Positions 1 to 11,982 are shown, counted from the stretch's first letter. The stretch is 64,000 nucleotides of DNA from Cryptomeria japonica (GCF_030272615.1 NC_081406.1:183893770-183957769); one strand, 5' to 3'. Program-made: numbers and translations. The notes: generated from the sequence alone by a model not told the origin.

Positions 1-319
1 ACCTATTAGCACAATTTACATTTGCATTATCATATTCATCTACATTACATACATTCACATTTGCATCATGCATACACATATAAAACATAAACGAACAAAA
101 AATATATATATATTGCATTGCATCATATACATATTTGCATCCATATCATAAGCATCACATAAGAACATCTCATCACATAGGTACACATGCATATAGCTGC
201 CGCAAAGATGCATCATCTCATATATATATATAAAGTGTCATGATACAATGATGTCAAAATCATATGGCTACAATCACCCGCAGGTGTCTACATCATTATA
301 CAAAATGGTACAAAACTGA
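1..319 (-). other. Downstream flank of antisense PMD gene (element A)
   Basis: AT-rich sequence with many CATA/CATCA runs that matches, in reverse complement, the region just after the PMD stop codon in element B (about 14860-15080), including the phrase GACACCTGCGGGTGATT. No coding potential was seen. It abuts the PMD remnant directly because most of PMD exon 2 has been deleted in this copy. Confidence 0.6.
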
Positions 320-1364
320 TACAGAGGAACTCACTGATCACTCCTGCCAACACTACTGGTAGTGCTAATCTTGTCTATGTCATCGTGTTCCAAGCCACGT
401 GTCCCACCCTCATCTCCAGTCTTGGCTCCTAGAACACTCGTCGAAGGGCATCCCTGTCTTCGTCTCGATCGTAAGGAATCAGCTCCCCATCAATCGGTAT
501 CCTCAGTATCCTATATACATCCTCCAGGGTGACTGTCATCTCACCCATCAGCAGATGAAACGTGCACGTCTCAGAGTGCCATCTCTCAGCTAGCGCAGTC
601 AGCAAACCCATGTTTGCCCGAAACTCAGGCACATACAATATATGTCTCAGACCCATCTCCTTCATGGCAGCTCTATCCTGAAATGACAACTCAGGTCGCA
701 ACCTCTACATCTACGGGAATCTCTCTCGTGACTCTAGCATAGGCAAATACTCCTGCAGTCAAACAACTCAATCATGTCAGTTATAGTGACATTCACTGTT
801 TATCACAAAATGCTACTCGCTATCTGAATGCATATGGCTATCTACCCTAGTGACACTCATTGTTCATCACAAAGTGTTGCTATTTATCCTAGTGGTACTC
901 ACTGTTCATCACAAAGTACTACGTGTGTGACACTCCCTGTTCATCACAAAGTGTTACTCACATTCGCACTCCCTGTTCATCACAAAGTGCTGCTCATATT
1001 TCAGTACTCCGTGTTCATCACAAAGTACTCTATCTTGGTACTCACTGTTCATCACAAAGTGCCTTGATCTATCCTAGTCTTCCTAGAGGACCTGCTTGAG
1101 TGTATCCCCTCAACAGCTTATCCAATCGACAGCGTATGTTCATCACAGAACTGCCGATTTGACCTAGAAGATGCAAATTCATACTTTTCAAACGCAAACG
1201 TGCTTTCCTGACATAAACATGCATTTATTACTTTACCTAGCATGCATTAATGACAACAATAAATACATCAAAGTACAAGGAGGTTTGGTGGTACTTACCA
1301 GCTCTCCTGCCTCTGCTGGCCTCTGAAATCGACGAACACGGTCGAATCTATGCACGAAAGCCAT
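320..1364 (-). pseudogene. Antisense PMD gene of element A, internally deleted
   Basis: Reading right to left: exon 1 runs 1364-1299 (ATG, product starts MAFVHRFDRVRRFQRP), followed by a donor GTAAGT at 1298-1293. The intron ends with GACTGCAG at 753-758, and exon 2 begins at 752 with GAG TAT. Exon 2 carries the N-terminal third of the plant mobile domain (LYVPEFRANMGLLTALAERW, then ETCTFHL, then IPIDGELIPYDRD), but an in-frame TAG follows RRVF near 431. Homology to the element B gene stops near 320, where it jumps to the 3' flank, so roughly 500 codons are missing. Splice sites and reading frame agree with the intact copy at 11983-14824, which supports the exon model. The copy cannot make a full product. 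Confidence 0.8.
753..1298 (-). repeat. Intron of element A PMD gene with TTTGTGATGAACAG repeats
   Basis: The intron between the conserved donor (1293-1298) and acceptor (753-758). Between about 800 and 1065 it holds six to eight copies of a 17-bp unit seen on the plus strand as CTGTTCATCACAAAGTG, spaced roughly 20-60 bp apart and separated by short variable text. The same array lies in the element B intron (12596-12840). The second array of the B intron (CGCGTCTGTGT units) has shrunk here to about two degenerate copies near 1186-1225. Confidence 0.7.
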
Positions 1365-1690
1365 CGCTGCTGACTGCTCCTGCTCTATTTTCGCTCTGCA
1401 ATATGCTCTTGTGAATGTGTAGATGACAATGAGGATGTATTTTCCCCCGTGGTCTATCTTATAGCCTACCCTAGCCCTCGCCTTCATTATCCCGTGACTT
1501 TGTCACTTTATCCGGTCAATCCATTCTAGCCTCTCTTTCTTATCAAGAGATTGTCTGCAATCTTTTCAGACATTTTCATCCAATCTCTCGAGGGGGCATA
1601 TCATTCCCATCTTGGGGCAACTCTATATCAGTTCATATTATCTTCTTTGAAACAACGTGACAAGCTGCATTGTCTCAAAGAGGGGCAAAA

Positions 1691-2547
1691 TGTAGACACC
1701 TAAAATTGTCATGTCTAATTAAATAAATATTTTATTTATTTAATTATCTAAGCCTAATTCTTCTATTAATTAAATAAATCTTTATTTATTTAATTAATTC
1801 ATTTATCCTCTTCTAGCCTTATTTCTCATTTAAATAAATACATTTATTTATTTAAATTATCCTTTTCCTAAATTAAATAAATATTCTTATTTATTTAATT
1901 ATCCTACTTCTTCTATTAATTAAATAAATCTTTATTTATTTAATTAATTCATTAACCTTTTCTACCTATAACACATGTATTTATTTAATTATCCCACTTC
2001 TTCTATTAATTAAATAAATCTTTATTTATTTAATTAATTCATTAACCTTTTCTACCTATAACACATGTCACTCATCTCTTAATTCATACACTACCTACCC
2101 CTCTCATTATTTTGTTATTTCTTCTACCTACCCTCTAATCTTAGCCGACCTCCTTTTACACCTCTCAATCTTATCCCTCCATTTCATATTGTGTCTTCTA
2201 TTTAAGAAGATGCTTCTTTCATTATCAAACCCTAATGAATCATCTTAAGGACTTGACTACACTACGATTCTACTTGCAACCACATTTCGTTCTTTGTTGA
2301 GCTCTTGTGCACATAAAATCTGAGAGCAAATATATCAAGCAAGATCAATGGAGATAGGAAGAATGGAGATCAAAACCCTATTGGACATGTGATGGTATAA
2401 TCTTTGTGATTTCATGTGATTTGCATTGTCTTAGGTAATCTTCATATGTTATGGTGGATCTTTGTTGTTGTTAGGCTAGGGTTTTGTGGTTGAATTCATT
2501 TAGCCTTTCAATATTGTTGTTATTGTTATCCATTTTCACCATATACA
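1691..2547 (+). repeat. 3' LTR of element A
   Basis: An 857-bp LTR beginning TGTAGACACC directly after the polypurine tract and ending ATATACA. It matches the 784-bp LTRs of element B in reverse complement. The extra length comes from a tandem duplication of an AT-rich block (AATTAAATAAATCTTTATTT type) around 1900-2060. A TATA-like CTATTTAAG near 2198 precedes the presumed transcription start, as in element B. Confidence 0.85.
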
Positions 2548-2972
2548 GTACCTTGTTGCGGACTCGAGTGGATGTGAGCCAGTGTGTTTGATGTTTAGGA
2601 CTATATTAGAGGATGTAATAAGATGTTTTTAGATCCTCTCTATCTCCTAGATTGGATCAATTGCACCACAATTATGTTTTATACTTGACCTAGTGGGATC
2701 ACTCCTTCTCCCCTATTATGTCTGACCTAATTGATGTTTTGAGATGATGCAAATAGTATATATATACAAGATCATTTCATTTGCAAGTTGTAAAAGATAA
2801 GAGTAGATTAAGGAATATGCAAATTTTAGGTAGTGGAAGTGTGTGGTTAAAGTATTGGAGCTTAATTGCCAAATTGTTGTTTGAGGTAGAGAGTCAAGAG
2901 TAGCTACATTTTCAAGGAGATTGTTGGATGCAGTGATGTTGAAGGCTTATTAATTGTAACTCATATTTTCAC
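2548..2972. other. Unannotated spacer
   Basis: AT-rich sequence between the end of element A and the target site of the solo LTR. Both strands show only short frames with stops. I recognise no gene, repeat end or RNA here. It is probably a remnant of an older element. Confidence 0.4.
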
Positions 2973-2977
2973 GTATC

Positions 2978-4176
2978 TGTTGGTATTAACCGATGACTGA
3001 GAGGGGGGGGGTGAATCAGCAAAAACAATTTATAAACAATAATATTCCAAATTAACCGGTCTGCAACTACCCTTTTTAAATTAACTTAAAACATTGCATT
3101 AATCATGAAGGTAAGAACATTGAAGGAAAGAGATTTGCATGCATCAAATAAACATCACATAACACTAGCAATTATACATAGAAACCCTCGGTTAGAGGGA
3201 GAAAACCATGATGGGGATAACTCACAATCTCTTTTACTGCAGTAAAAAGAGTGCCCGGTTAAGAGCTTACAATCCTGTTCCTTTTAAGAACATCACCATG
3301 TTAAAGATGACTGGTATCCTGTTAAGAATACCTTAGAATCTATTAGGATTCACCTTGCAAAAGGATTTTACACTTCCTTCATGGAGCAACCCTGTTAGGG
3401 GATTTTACAAATAGAACCGCTTAAGGTTCACCTTGTTAAGGGATTTAATATCCTGCAATGATTAGAGAGCAACAAATCATTGATCCGATGATGACACTTT
3501 TATGTCGAATAGATCCACTCTATATCTGCTTCAATCTCTACTCGGTGATGACTTCACCGATTCATTAAGGAACCCTTCTTCCCTTAGCTCGCTCTTCACC
3601 TCACTTTGATTTTCAATCTCTGCTCACTCATAAATCCCATGACACACACAAATCGAGATGAAAAACATGTATATAGATGTGTTCAATCTTGGCGCTAACT
3701 TTCCCTCCAAAATTCAAACTCAAAAATCATTCTATGCACCAATCTATTCGTTCCACAAATCTCGCCGATTGTATCGGTGAGACTATCCGTTCATGCCACA
3801 AATCTCGCCGGTTCTCTAGCAAGCACTCTGGCTTCAACTAGCTCTTTCTAAGTTTGTTGGATCCACATGTTAGCAAGCCAAACATGCTGATGACTACACA
3901 TTCTTATCCTTTTCACTTCACATGCTTATCAATCACCATTATGATTTGCTACCGGTTGCTTCCTTTATATTGGTGAACTTGCTTTACTCAGCTCAACTAC
4001 CGGTTGCTTCTTGTAAACCGGTCTTTACTCACCGGTGCAAGTCTTCAGTCCCCTGTTTCTTACCAATCCACTGTAGCCCTTTTTCGATCGGTTGTGATGA
4101 CATTAGAGCTAGTATTTGCCATCAATGACAACCTCTAAGTACTTCGAACTTCATCATGCTCACCATGATGCCAACA
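2978..4176 (-). repeat. Solo LTR, 1199 bp, with TSD GTATC
   Basis: Starts TGTTGG and ends CCAACA (perfect short inverted termini) and is flanked by the 5-bp direct repeat GTATC at 2973-2977 and 4177-4181. No internal region follows, so this is a solo LTR left by LTR-LTR recombination. It is a relative of the LTRs at 56940-58077 and 63287-64000: all have a G-run followed by GTGAATCAGC/GTGAATCAGT near the left end, then a stretch of phrases such as CCTGTTAGG, GGTTAGAGG and GGATTTAA. Orientation (-) is inferred from that family, whose PBS is on the minus strand. Confidence 0.85.
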
Positions 4177-4181
4177 GTATC

Positions 4182-5700
4182 TCGTTTGGCGATAGTGAGT
4201 CTCCTCAACAAGGCCTTTGTATCTTGCCATATTGTAGTAATCCTTAGCCTGCAAGTCCTTGTTGGAGAAGTGAGCTTCCCTAAGCATTGAGCCCTAAAAC
4301 AAATATTATAATACCTTTTCATAAAGTGTGAGTTAAACTCATCATGGCTTTTCCCTTCTCAAATTTTCCACGTAAATCTGTTGTTCTCTTGTGCATGTGT
4401 GTTCATTGCTGCTGATCAGATTAAATATTTTCAAATTTGAATTGTGTTATAAAGTCTTAAATTTTATCCAAGGCCGATTCACAACCCCCCCGGTCCTCCC
4501 CCTCTCCCCCCCACTCTTAATCGTGGGGTGTGTTCAACATAGCTTACATCAAACTAATAAGATTTTTCTCAACTATTATCTCATTTGGTGATAGCTAAAA
4601 TAATTTTGATATTTTTATAGACATTTGAGGAAAAATATACATTAGAAAATCTAGTCAAACTATTATTTTTCTCACATTAGTTACCAAATTATAAAATCTA
4701 ATTATGCATTAATATTCCTACCTTTGACAAGAACTAAAAATCATTTAAGAGAAATATAACTATTTATATGAAGACAAAATTGAGCTCTTATCCCCATCTA
4801 AATAAATTTAAATTGAATAGATAAATAAATGTAGGCTCAAGATCTTATAGGTTAGACCCATCATTTATGACTATTTTAATAAGAATAATTTAAAAATATT
4901 TAATGTCGAGATCTTTTCCATATATCATAAATATGAATTTATTTCAACATAAAAAGGTTTTGTGTCAGAATCATGTACTTATTGTAAACTATATGGTCAA
5001 ATATTTGTGTGATGGTAATCCTTTTAATCTCTACCATAGATGTTTGTATTTAATCTAGTGCTTCTTACTAAAGGAACACTTATCAATGCAATCATGTGAT
5101 GGTGAAATTAGTATACTTATGTTATTATTTATTTAGTTTTATGTATATTTTGGTAAAATGTTTTACTATAGTGATAGATAAAAATGGAATCGGGTAGTAT
5201 TAGGACCTAAATCCAGTTTCATTTATACATTGGAATGCAAAAGCACCTAAAGGAGTGGTTCTCTTTGACTAAATCTTGTGAAAGCGAGTCAAGGAATACT
5301 TTTAGGGTTTCTATTCCATCACTATTATGAAAGGGAATGTGCAAACTATGGGAGGATATGAAAATATACAAAGAAGATGAATACAAGTGACTAAAACAAT
5401 AAGACAACATATTGATAACTTAATAGAACCGAGACAAAAAGTATAGATATGAGAGTGGAATTTTGTTATACATCTGTGACCAAAATTTGAGCTCAAATTA
5501 GCAAGACCAAGGTGTTGGGTGCCCTAGTCGTAGAGACTGGGTTGGGTTGCAAACCAGGGGGATGAAATCTGAGACTACTTGAGAGCTTCCAGCCAAACTT
5601 GAGGTTGACTGAGGGAGACTAGGGTGTTGGGCACCTTGGTTTTGGAGGACTATGGTGTTGAGTACCCTAGTCTAGACACTTCCTACTAAAATTTGGTTGG
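4182..5700. other. Unannotated AT-rich spacer
   Basis: No coding region was found on either strand. The only visible structure is a pyrimidine tract at about 4483-4515 (runs of C) following GGCCGATTCACAA. It resembles the G-run/GTGAATC signature of the solo LTR family in reverse complement and may be the stump of another LTR. The rest is AT-rich decayed DNA. Confidence 0.35.
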
Positions 5701-6622
5701 ATACTCTATCTCTAGGTCTTGGTGCTATTTTGATCTTTCTGGCTCCATTGGATACCTATAAATACATAGAAGAAGGAAAGAGAGGGGGTTGTGGATCGGG
5801 GTTTTCCTTAGGTCAAACTCGGGGTTTGGAATCAACCCTAATTGAATAAAAAATTGAACTTGAACTGAATTGGAAAATCTCGCCTTTGGAGGGCAAGGCT
5901 AAATTGCTTGAATGTAGATGATTATACCTTTAATAAGTGATGTAATGATCTTAGGATATCCCCTTCATGTGTGTTTATACAATAACATGATAAATCACAT
6001 AAAATCCATCATGAAATCATAATTGAAACATGATGTGAAGATGCCTTGATGTAATTTGTTGCTTCTTGAATCAGATCTACTCTTCAATTAATGATAATGT
6101 TAGCATAAAGTGTAATTGTGAAAATAAATTGAGAGGGATGCCTTCTATAGGGATTTAATAATTAAAATCACCATTAGGCTAACTTAGAATTTATATTTTC
6201 GCATGGAACGATTTGAATTAGAAAGGAACGCCAAATTATCCTCCCAAAATTTGGGGAAAAAAGTTTGGGACTGTGGTGGTGGTCACCACGATTATATCAA
6301 TGTTTTTCCAAATTTTTAGGGATGTGAGATAACAAGATTCTAATCTCAAATCCAACTCGGTGGCTCAAACCAAGATATGTAGATATGTGAAATATGCTTT
6401 GAGAGTTGAAATTAGGGTAAGATTAAGAATTGAATTAGGATTAAAAAAAAGGGCACACCTAGAATTAAGGGCCCAAATAAGAGTGTGATGATATTGATTT
6501 AAATATTAATTTAAATCAATAAAAGTCCTATAATGCATAGAGGAAATAGAAAGAATAAAATAGGTGTTAGGAGAGTGTGAAATTGGACACACTAATAAAT
6601 GTGTACAATTTATGATGCTACA
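5700..6622 (-). repeat. Probable 3' LTR of an old minus-strand gypsy element
   Basis: On the minus strand an LTR start TGTAGCATC (right edge 6622) directly follows a polypurine tract AAAGTGGGGGCTAAA (6623-6637). About 235 bp of this LTR recur in the opposite orientation at 27521-27763, including the phrases for GTGTGTCCAATTTCACAC and CTCTATGCATTATAGGAC. The left (3') edge is not resolved; a plus-strand TATAAATA at 5757 lies near it. The LTR is degenerate and no TSD could be assigned. Confidence 0.5.
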
Positions 6623-8455
6623 TTTAGCCCCCACTTTAGCGGAGTATGATCTTACAGTCATACTCTTAGTAAAGTAAAAATGAAGAGATAAAGCATTTGA
6701 GAGCAAGACAAACTAGGAATAGGATAATATTGAGGGATGATCAAGTTACAAAGTATACAATATTATCAATCCATGCAAGTAACCTTTAAGTAAAACAAAA
6801 TCAAACAACATTAGTACTAAAACAAAAAGCTCCAAGTCAATTAGTTGAGGAGACTTCAATAATTAAAATTTCTCAACTACTAATATCATTCTCAACATGT
6901 TATTGCAAGAGCACAATTGGACTTATAGAAATAACAAGGATGTACACCAATTGAAAGCATAAGAAACCATGATCCAATTCTAGCAAATGTGTGTTATTCT
7001 AAGGGTTCATGGGAGAGAAGAAGGAACATGAATTCCACGAGCTAGCACGTTGCATCAAGATAGATGATCCATGTTGGGGAGGAGAGTCGGAATAGTCTAG
7101 CTATGTTTTGCTAGTTCCAATTACCCTGTTGCATATGTTGTTTTCTGGTTTCGAGCATGGAGCATCTTGTGTAAGACTTTGTTTTATCTAGTTTTGAGAA
7201 TGAACACCTCGTATAAGACACATGATCCATAAAATGAGGATGAAGCATGAGGATGCAACAATCCTATGTTGATAAATGAAATGAGGATGCAATAATCCCA
7301 TAAATAATGGATAAAATAGAGATGAAACATGAGTATGCAAAAATCCCATATTGATAAGCGATAGTCAAAAATGCAACTAGGAGGTTGCATATATGCCCGC
7401 CCCTTAAGATGTCAACATAGTCCTATGTTGATTTCTTAAGGTAGATAGAAACAAGGACACCCACCTTCAACAACAATGAGATATCCACTAATCAATAATG
7501 CATGCATTCCAAGATCGAGTGAAAGATTCCTGAATAGGCTTCATTTGTTTAAGAAATGAAAAGATAATTGTAAAAGAGAGATCTAGCAACAAATGTAAAG
7601 GAATCCTTTTGAGGGTTGCATGATTAACAAAGGAGGAAGATATTTTTGCATAAATATATCTACCTCCAAGATTAGAGGAGATCCTTAATAAATATGACAT
7701 CTTGGAAGGATAAGAGGACTAAGAATACACACCTCCAATGTTTAGGAAAAAAGTGGATTCTTAGAATTGCACACTTTCACTAAGGAGAGATTGTTCATAA
7801 GAGGTGTGCCATTGAAAAAAAAGAATAGATCCTAAATAAGGAACATACATGCACTCATATAAAGAACAATTCTATGAAACAAATGACATCAAATTATGAA
7901 AGATGCAACTCAACAAAGGAAAAAGGCAATCTTTAGAAAAAAGAGAGAGAATTGAAACATTATTCTTGGCCCCCAAACATGGAGACAAGGAAAACAAAGA
8001 GAGATCATTTATAAAAGACACACTCTTCAAAAATAAGGAAAAGATCCTCACCAGGGATGCATATCACAATATAAAAGGGCTGATTATAAAATATACAACT
8101 CAATAAAGAAAATAATTTGATGAATGATTATAGACTTTCAACACTAAGGAAGAGGTCTCATTAGGGATACTTGTTCTAATAAGAGGGAGGGGATCCACAA
8201 CAAGGATATACACCTCCACAAGAAATAAGAGATTCTTAGTAAGTACACTCTTTCATAAAGGGAAAGTGAGTCCTTAGAAAGAAAGGATGATTAAATGAAT
8301 ATTCTCCCCCCCCCAAGCATGGAGGCAAAAAATACTATTATATTACTACCAAAGTATGATTTCACTTGAAATTGTACCACCATGAATGACAATGCTCACC
8401 CAATAGGTAAGATACCAATGCCACATAATTAGGAGCTACATAAAAGCCACTAATG

Positions 8456-8857
8456 TTATGTAGAAGGAATACAATGAGAGTCCGACTCATTGTCATCTAG
8501 TATTTGAATGGTACCAATTACAACAAGTTGTTGAATTTTATCCGCTAAACCATGACACTCATTAGCGACATGGCTAGGGATTTGATGATACTTACAAAAA
8601 GAAGGATTATGTTGATTTTTGTTACAATTATTTATTTTATTTTTTAGAGGGAGAGTAATAAAGTTGGATTTAAGAATCTCACATAAAATACTCTCTTGTT
8701 GTGATGAGAAATTGTAAGAAAATATAAATGTATTAGACAATGGGTAAGGGGATGTCGACAAAGGAGGATTTTGGAAACCTAGATTTTCTATAGACTTCTC
8801 ATGACCATAAAAACTTTGTTTCACATATCCTAAACAATGTCTCCATTGTATCCACAC
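8456..8857 (-). pseudogene. Gag-tail-like fragment with zinc-finger motif
   Basis: A 133-codon frame whose C-terminal part reads FCKYHQIPSHVANECHGLAD, a C-x2-H-x4-H-x4-C arrangement like the gag finger of element B (CEFHKSKGHKTSNCHRL), followed by a similar DKIQQLV helix. In a normal gypsy polyprotein this lies upstream of the protease; here it lies about 350 bp downstream of the protease fragment. No start or function is claimed. Confidence 0.5.
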
Positions 8858-9201
8858 GCAAAATCAAATATATGTGTTGAAATTTTGAGAGGAGATGACT
8901 CATTCTTAGTGTTAAAGTCTAAAGAGCCCACTTCATCATCATCAAGACATTTATTGGAAGGAGAGGTGATAAATGATTTAGAAGAAGTTTGGATAAATGA
9001 CACACAAGGATCCTTCAAGGCTTCCTTCTTAGATTGAGGGATTTTATATCTATTGATGGAAGATATAAAGTCTAATGTACCCTAATTCTTTTTTAAGGAA
9101 GCATCATTGATAAGAGATTGTGTTGTTGAAGGAATCATAGTATTAAAGGGATAAATGCATCCTACTTCATCATGAATAAAATAATAATGATTAGGATTTG
9201 C

Positions 9202-9561
9202 CTAGATTATTTGAAGTTCATTTTTATATATGAATTTGATTGTGTGATGAAGGGTATAAGGGGATACTTTCATAGTATGAATCCACAGTCTACCTAGAAG
9301 AAGGTTATAATTAAGATGGTTGGGAATGACATGAATAGGAGTAGGTAAAGTCATGGGTGCTACTTTGATAGGTAATATGACTATACCAAGTGACTCTCTA
9401 GGAATATTATCAAATCCACGAACACAAAGAGGGTCGGGTTGAATAGAAGAATGATCCCAATTTATCTTGTTTAATAAGTCAACACAACAAATGTTAAGTG
9501 CCAACCCATTATCAATTAGAGCACCTCTTACGTTTTGTTGATAAATGGGAGGAGTAACCAA
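9202..9561 (-). pseudogene. Retroviral-type aspartic protease fragment
   Basis: A 119-codon frame with the protease active-site region ALIDNGLALNIC (catalytic Asp kept; the usual D-S/G-G is D-N-G) and the flap/C-terminal signature YNLLLGRLWIHTMKVSPYT, followed by LHHTIKF. This matches the layout of the element B protease (VLIDGGAGLNIC ... YNILLGRPWIHEMRAVPST). It is a fragment between stops, so a pseudogene. Confidence 0.75.
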
Positions 9562-10129
9562 AGGGGATAATCTCTATTTTTAACCTTTATAGAAGGAAAT
9601 TAATATTGTGAAAATGTAATATCATTTGGTTTAGAAGAAGGATGAAGACCACTTTATGAAAGGCTTCTTGGATCAATCTACAACGTGAAGGAGAAGTTTG
9701 AATCAAGTCCCAAAGGGAAATATTAGCTAAGATATCATGCAGTTTCTTAACAAGATTATGTCCCTTATAAATTTTTTTCTTAAGATGAGTGGGGGAAGGA
9801 AGGGAAGTGAGAAGAACATTGGGATCTTTCTTGAATCTCTTATAACCATATTTTTGTTCTAGTTGTCTTTACATATCACCTCTTTCACATATGTATTTCG
9901 CAACTTTTAGGATATTAGGAGGTTTCTTGGGCTTAATCTTCTCATAACTAGAAACATGAATGGTATTCTTTATTAATCTCTTTGTTCTCCAAGGATACAT
10001 ATTTAGAAGGGAGAGAATTAAATAATTTTTTAATGATTTCATCCTCTTGCTCAATGTATCTTTATGGGTAAGATAAGATTTAGGAGAAGGATAAACATAA
10101 CTCATTAATGCTTCATCTCTATTGAGAAA

Positions 10130-10843
10130 CTACTTGAAATTAAAAGAAGATACAATATCACTAGGAAAGGTAGCTGCAATATCATTTGCTTGGACCAAAT
10201 GATCCTCAGGGGGGAGGCACATTTTAGGATAAACATCTTTCTTCAAAATTTCATCCTTAGAATGGAGAGTTTTGAAAGAAGTGATCATAACCTTTTCTTG
10301 CACCATTTTACCCTCATTGGTAGGACCAAATGTGGGAGAGGGTAAATCAATGTCTATTGACATTTCTTCTCTAGGAGAGGTACCATGTATGGAAGGTAAA
10401 GTGACATTAAGGAAGGTGTTTATGATATCATCCTCTTTCTCTAAGATATTCTCATGGGGGAGACTATTTTTAGAAGAAATATCAACATCAACTATCAAAA
10501 CTTCATCTTTAAGAGGAAGAGTTGTAAAAGAAGTTTTAATAATCTCTTCTTGCACCAAATTATCATATTGAACAAGAGAAGATTTAGGAGAGGAATTATC
10601 ATGGTTCATTAGGTCCTCATCTCTAGAAGGTAAAACTTGATAAAGGGGATTGTCAAGCACATAAAATTATTTCATCTCAAAAGCTTCTTCATAAATAGGA
10701 TTCATAGAAGGTATAGGTTCATGAAGCGTATATTCATGCATGATAATATCCTTGTGATTTTTTTGAGATTTAGAGGTGAGGATGAAGTCATAAAGAGTTT
10801 CATCCAACATCTCAAGGTCATCACTACTAAATGGATTACTCAT
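10130..10843 (-). pseudogene. Gag-like low-complexity frames of the old element
   Basis: Two adjacent frames (10843-10667 beginning MSNPFSSDDLEMLDETLYDF, and 10660-10130) rich in Ser, Asp, Glu and Lys with recurring phrases such as TLPLKDE, TLHSKDE and SLPHEN. This internal near-repetition suggests tandem duplication of a coding segment of about 40 codons. I do not recognise a domain. The upstream part continues at 27194-27360 beyond element B, starting MSNYSLQDYRVFDNPFSYND. Confidence 0.4.
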
Positions 10844-10849
10844 TATGTT

Positions 10850-10854
10850 GATTC
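10850..10854. repeat. Target-site duplication GATTC (left)
   Basis: GATTC immediately left of the LTR that starts TGTATATGG; the same GATTC follows the other LTR at 27189-27193. This fixes the outer limits of element B. Confidence 0.95.
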
Positions 10855-11638
10855 TGTATATGGTGAAAATGGATAGCAATAAACAACAATATTGAAAGAC
10901 TAAAATGGATTCAACCACCAAACCCTAGCCTAACAATGAACAAAGATCCACCATAACATATGAAGATAACCTAAGACAATGCAAAATAACTCAAAAAATC
11001 ACAAAGATTATACCATCACATGTCCACTAGGGTTTTGATCTCCATTCTTCCTATCTCCATTGATCTTGTTTGATATGCTTGCTCTTAGATTTTTGTATGC
11101 ACAAGAGCTCAACAAAGAACGGAATGTGGTTGCAAGTAGGATCGTAGTGTAGCCAAGTCCTCCAAAATTAGTCATTAGTCATTAGGGTTTGATAATGAAG
11201 AAAGCATCTCCTTAAATAGAAGACACAATAGAAAATGGAGGGTTAAGATTGAGAGGTGTAAAAAGAGAGGTCGGCTAGGATTAGAGGGTAGGTATAAGAA
11301 ATACCAAAATAATGAAAGGGGTAGGTAGTGTAGGAAATAAGAGATGAATGACATGTGTCATGTGTAGAAAAGGTTAATGAATTAATTAAATAAATAAAGA
11401 TTTATTTAATTAATAGAAGAAGTAGGGCAATTAAATAAATAAAATATTTATTTAATTTAGGAAAGGGATAATTTTAAATAAATAAATGTATTTATTTAAA
11501 TGAGAAATAAGGCTAGAAGAGGATAAATGAATTAATTAAATAAATAAAGATTTATTTAATTAATAGAAGAATTAAGCTAAAGTAATTAAATAAATAAAAT
11601 ATTTATTTAATTAGACATGACAATTTTAGGTGTCTACA
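10855..11638 (-). repeat. 3' LTR of element B
   Basis: 784 bp, TG...CA on both strands (plus strand TGTATATGG ... GGTGTCTACA). It is apparently identical to 26405-27188. It contains several copies of an AT-rich block (ATTAAATAAATAAAGATTTA and relatives) near the right edge. The same side must supply the polyadenylation site of gag-pol, and lies just upstream of the antisense PMD promoter. Confidence 0.95.
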
Positions 11639-11652
11639 TTTTGCCCCTCTTT
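11639..11652 (-). other. Polypurine tract of element B
   Basis: On the minus strand AAAGAGGGGCAAAA directly before the LTR start TGTAGACACC. The identical 14-mer precedes the 3' LTRs of element A (1677-1690) and element C (55706-55719), a strong sign of common descent. Confidence 0.9.
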
Positions 11653-11884
11653 GAGACAATGCGGCTTGTCGCGTTGTTTCAAAGAAGATAAGATGAACTG
11701 ATACAGAGTTGCCCCAGGATGGGAATGATATGCCCCCTCGAGAGATTGGATGAAAAAGTCTGGAAAGATTGTAGACAATCTCGCGATAAGAAAGATGAGA
11801 TAGAATGGACTGATTGGATAAAGTGACAAAGTCACGGGATGAGGAAGACTGACTCGGGAAATGAGGGCGAGGGCTAGGGTAGGC

Positions 11885-11892
11885 TATAAGAT
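11885..11892 (+). promoter_or_regulatory. TATA-like box of the antisense PMD gene
   Basis: TATAAGAT in the context GGCTATAAGATAGACC, 98 bp upstream of the PMD start codon. The same GGCTATAAGATAGACCAC context is kept in element A, and element C has a canonical TATATAA 83 bp upstream of its PMD start. This suggests the PMD gene is transcribed from its own promoter rather than by read-through from the LTR. No transcript evidence is available. Confidence 0.55.
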
Positions 11893-11982
11893 AGACCACA
11901 GGCAAAAGACATCCTCATTGTCATTCACACCCTTACGAGATCACAGTGCAGAGCGAGAAAAGAGCAGCAGCAGTCAGCAGCG

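Larger units (their letters stand above)
1..2547 (+). mobile_element. Tat-lineage Ty3/gypsy element A, 3' end only
   Basis: The 3' terminal part of an LTR retrotransposon in + orientation; its gag-pol lies left of the window. It contains, in order, the downstream flank of an antisense PMD gene, the remnant of that gene on the minus strand, a polypurine tract AAAGAGGGGCAAAA at 1677-1690, and a full 3' LTR (1691-2547). The whole stretch is an inverted relative of 10855-15060 in element B: same PPT, same LTR start TGTAGACACC, same LTR end ATATACA. Because it has its own LTR terminus and indels unlike those of B, it is a separate insertion of the same family, not an inverted duplication. The 3' flank begins GTACC; the matching 5' target site is outside the window. 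Confidence 0.85.
6623..10849 (-). mobile_element. Old gypsy-like element, internal region, decayed
   Basis: Minus-strand internal sequence from a polypurine tract (6623-6637) to the element B insertion site; it continues beyond B at 27194. Short frames with stops encode an aspartic protease-like segment (9202-9561), a zinc-finger-like segment (8456-8857) and long Ser/Asp/Glu-rich gag-like segments (10130-10840). No reverse transcriptase or integrase could be found. It is either a non-autonomous element or one that has lost pol. It is split by element B exactly at the target site GATTC. Confidence 0.55.

Noticed and set aside
1-1690. Inverted duplication with 11639-15060
   Set aside because: Element A has its own LTR terminus, different LTR length and different deletions, so two insertions of one family in opposite orientation explain it better.
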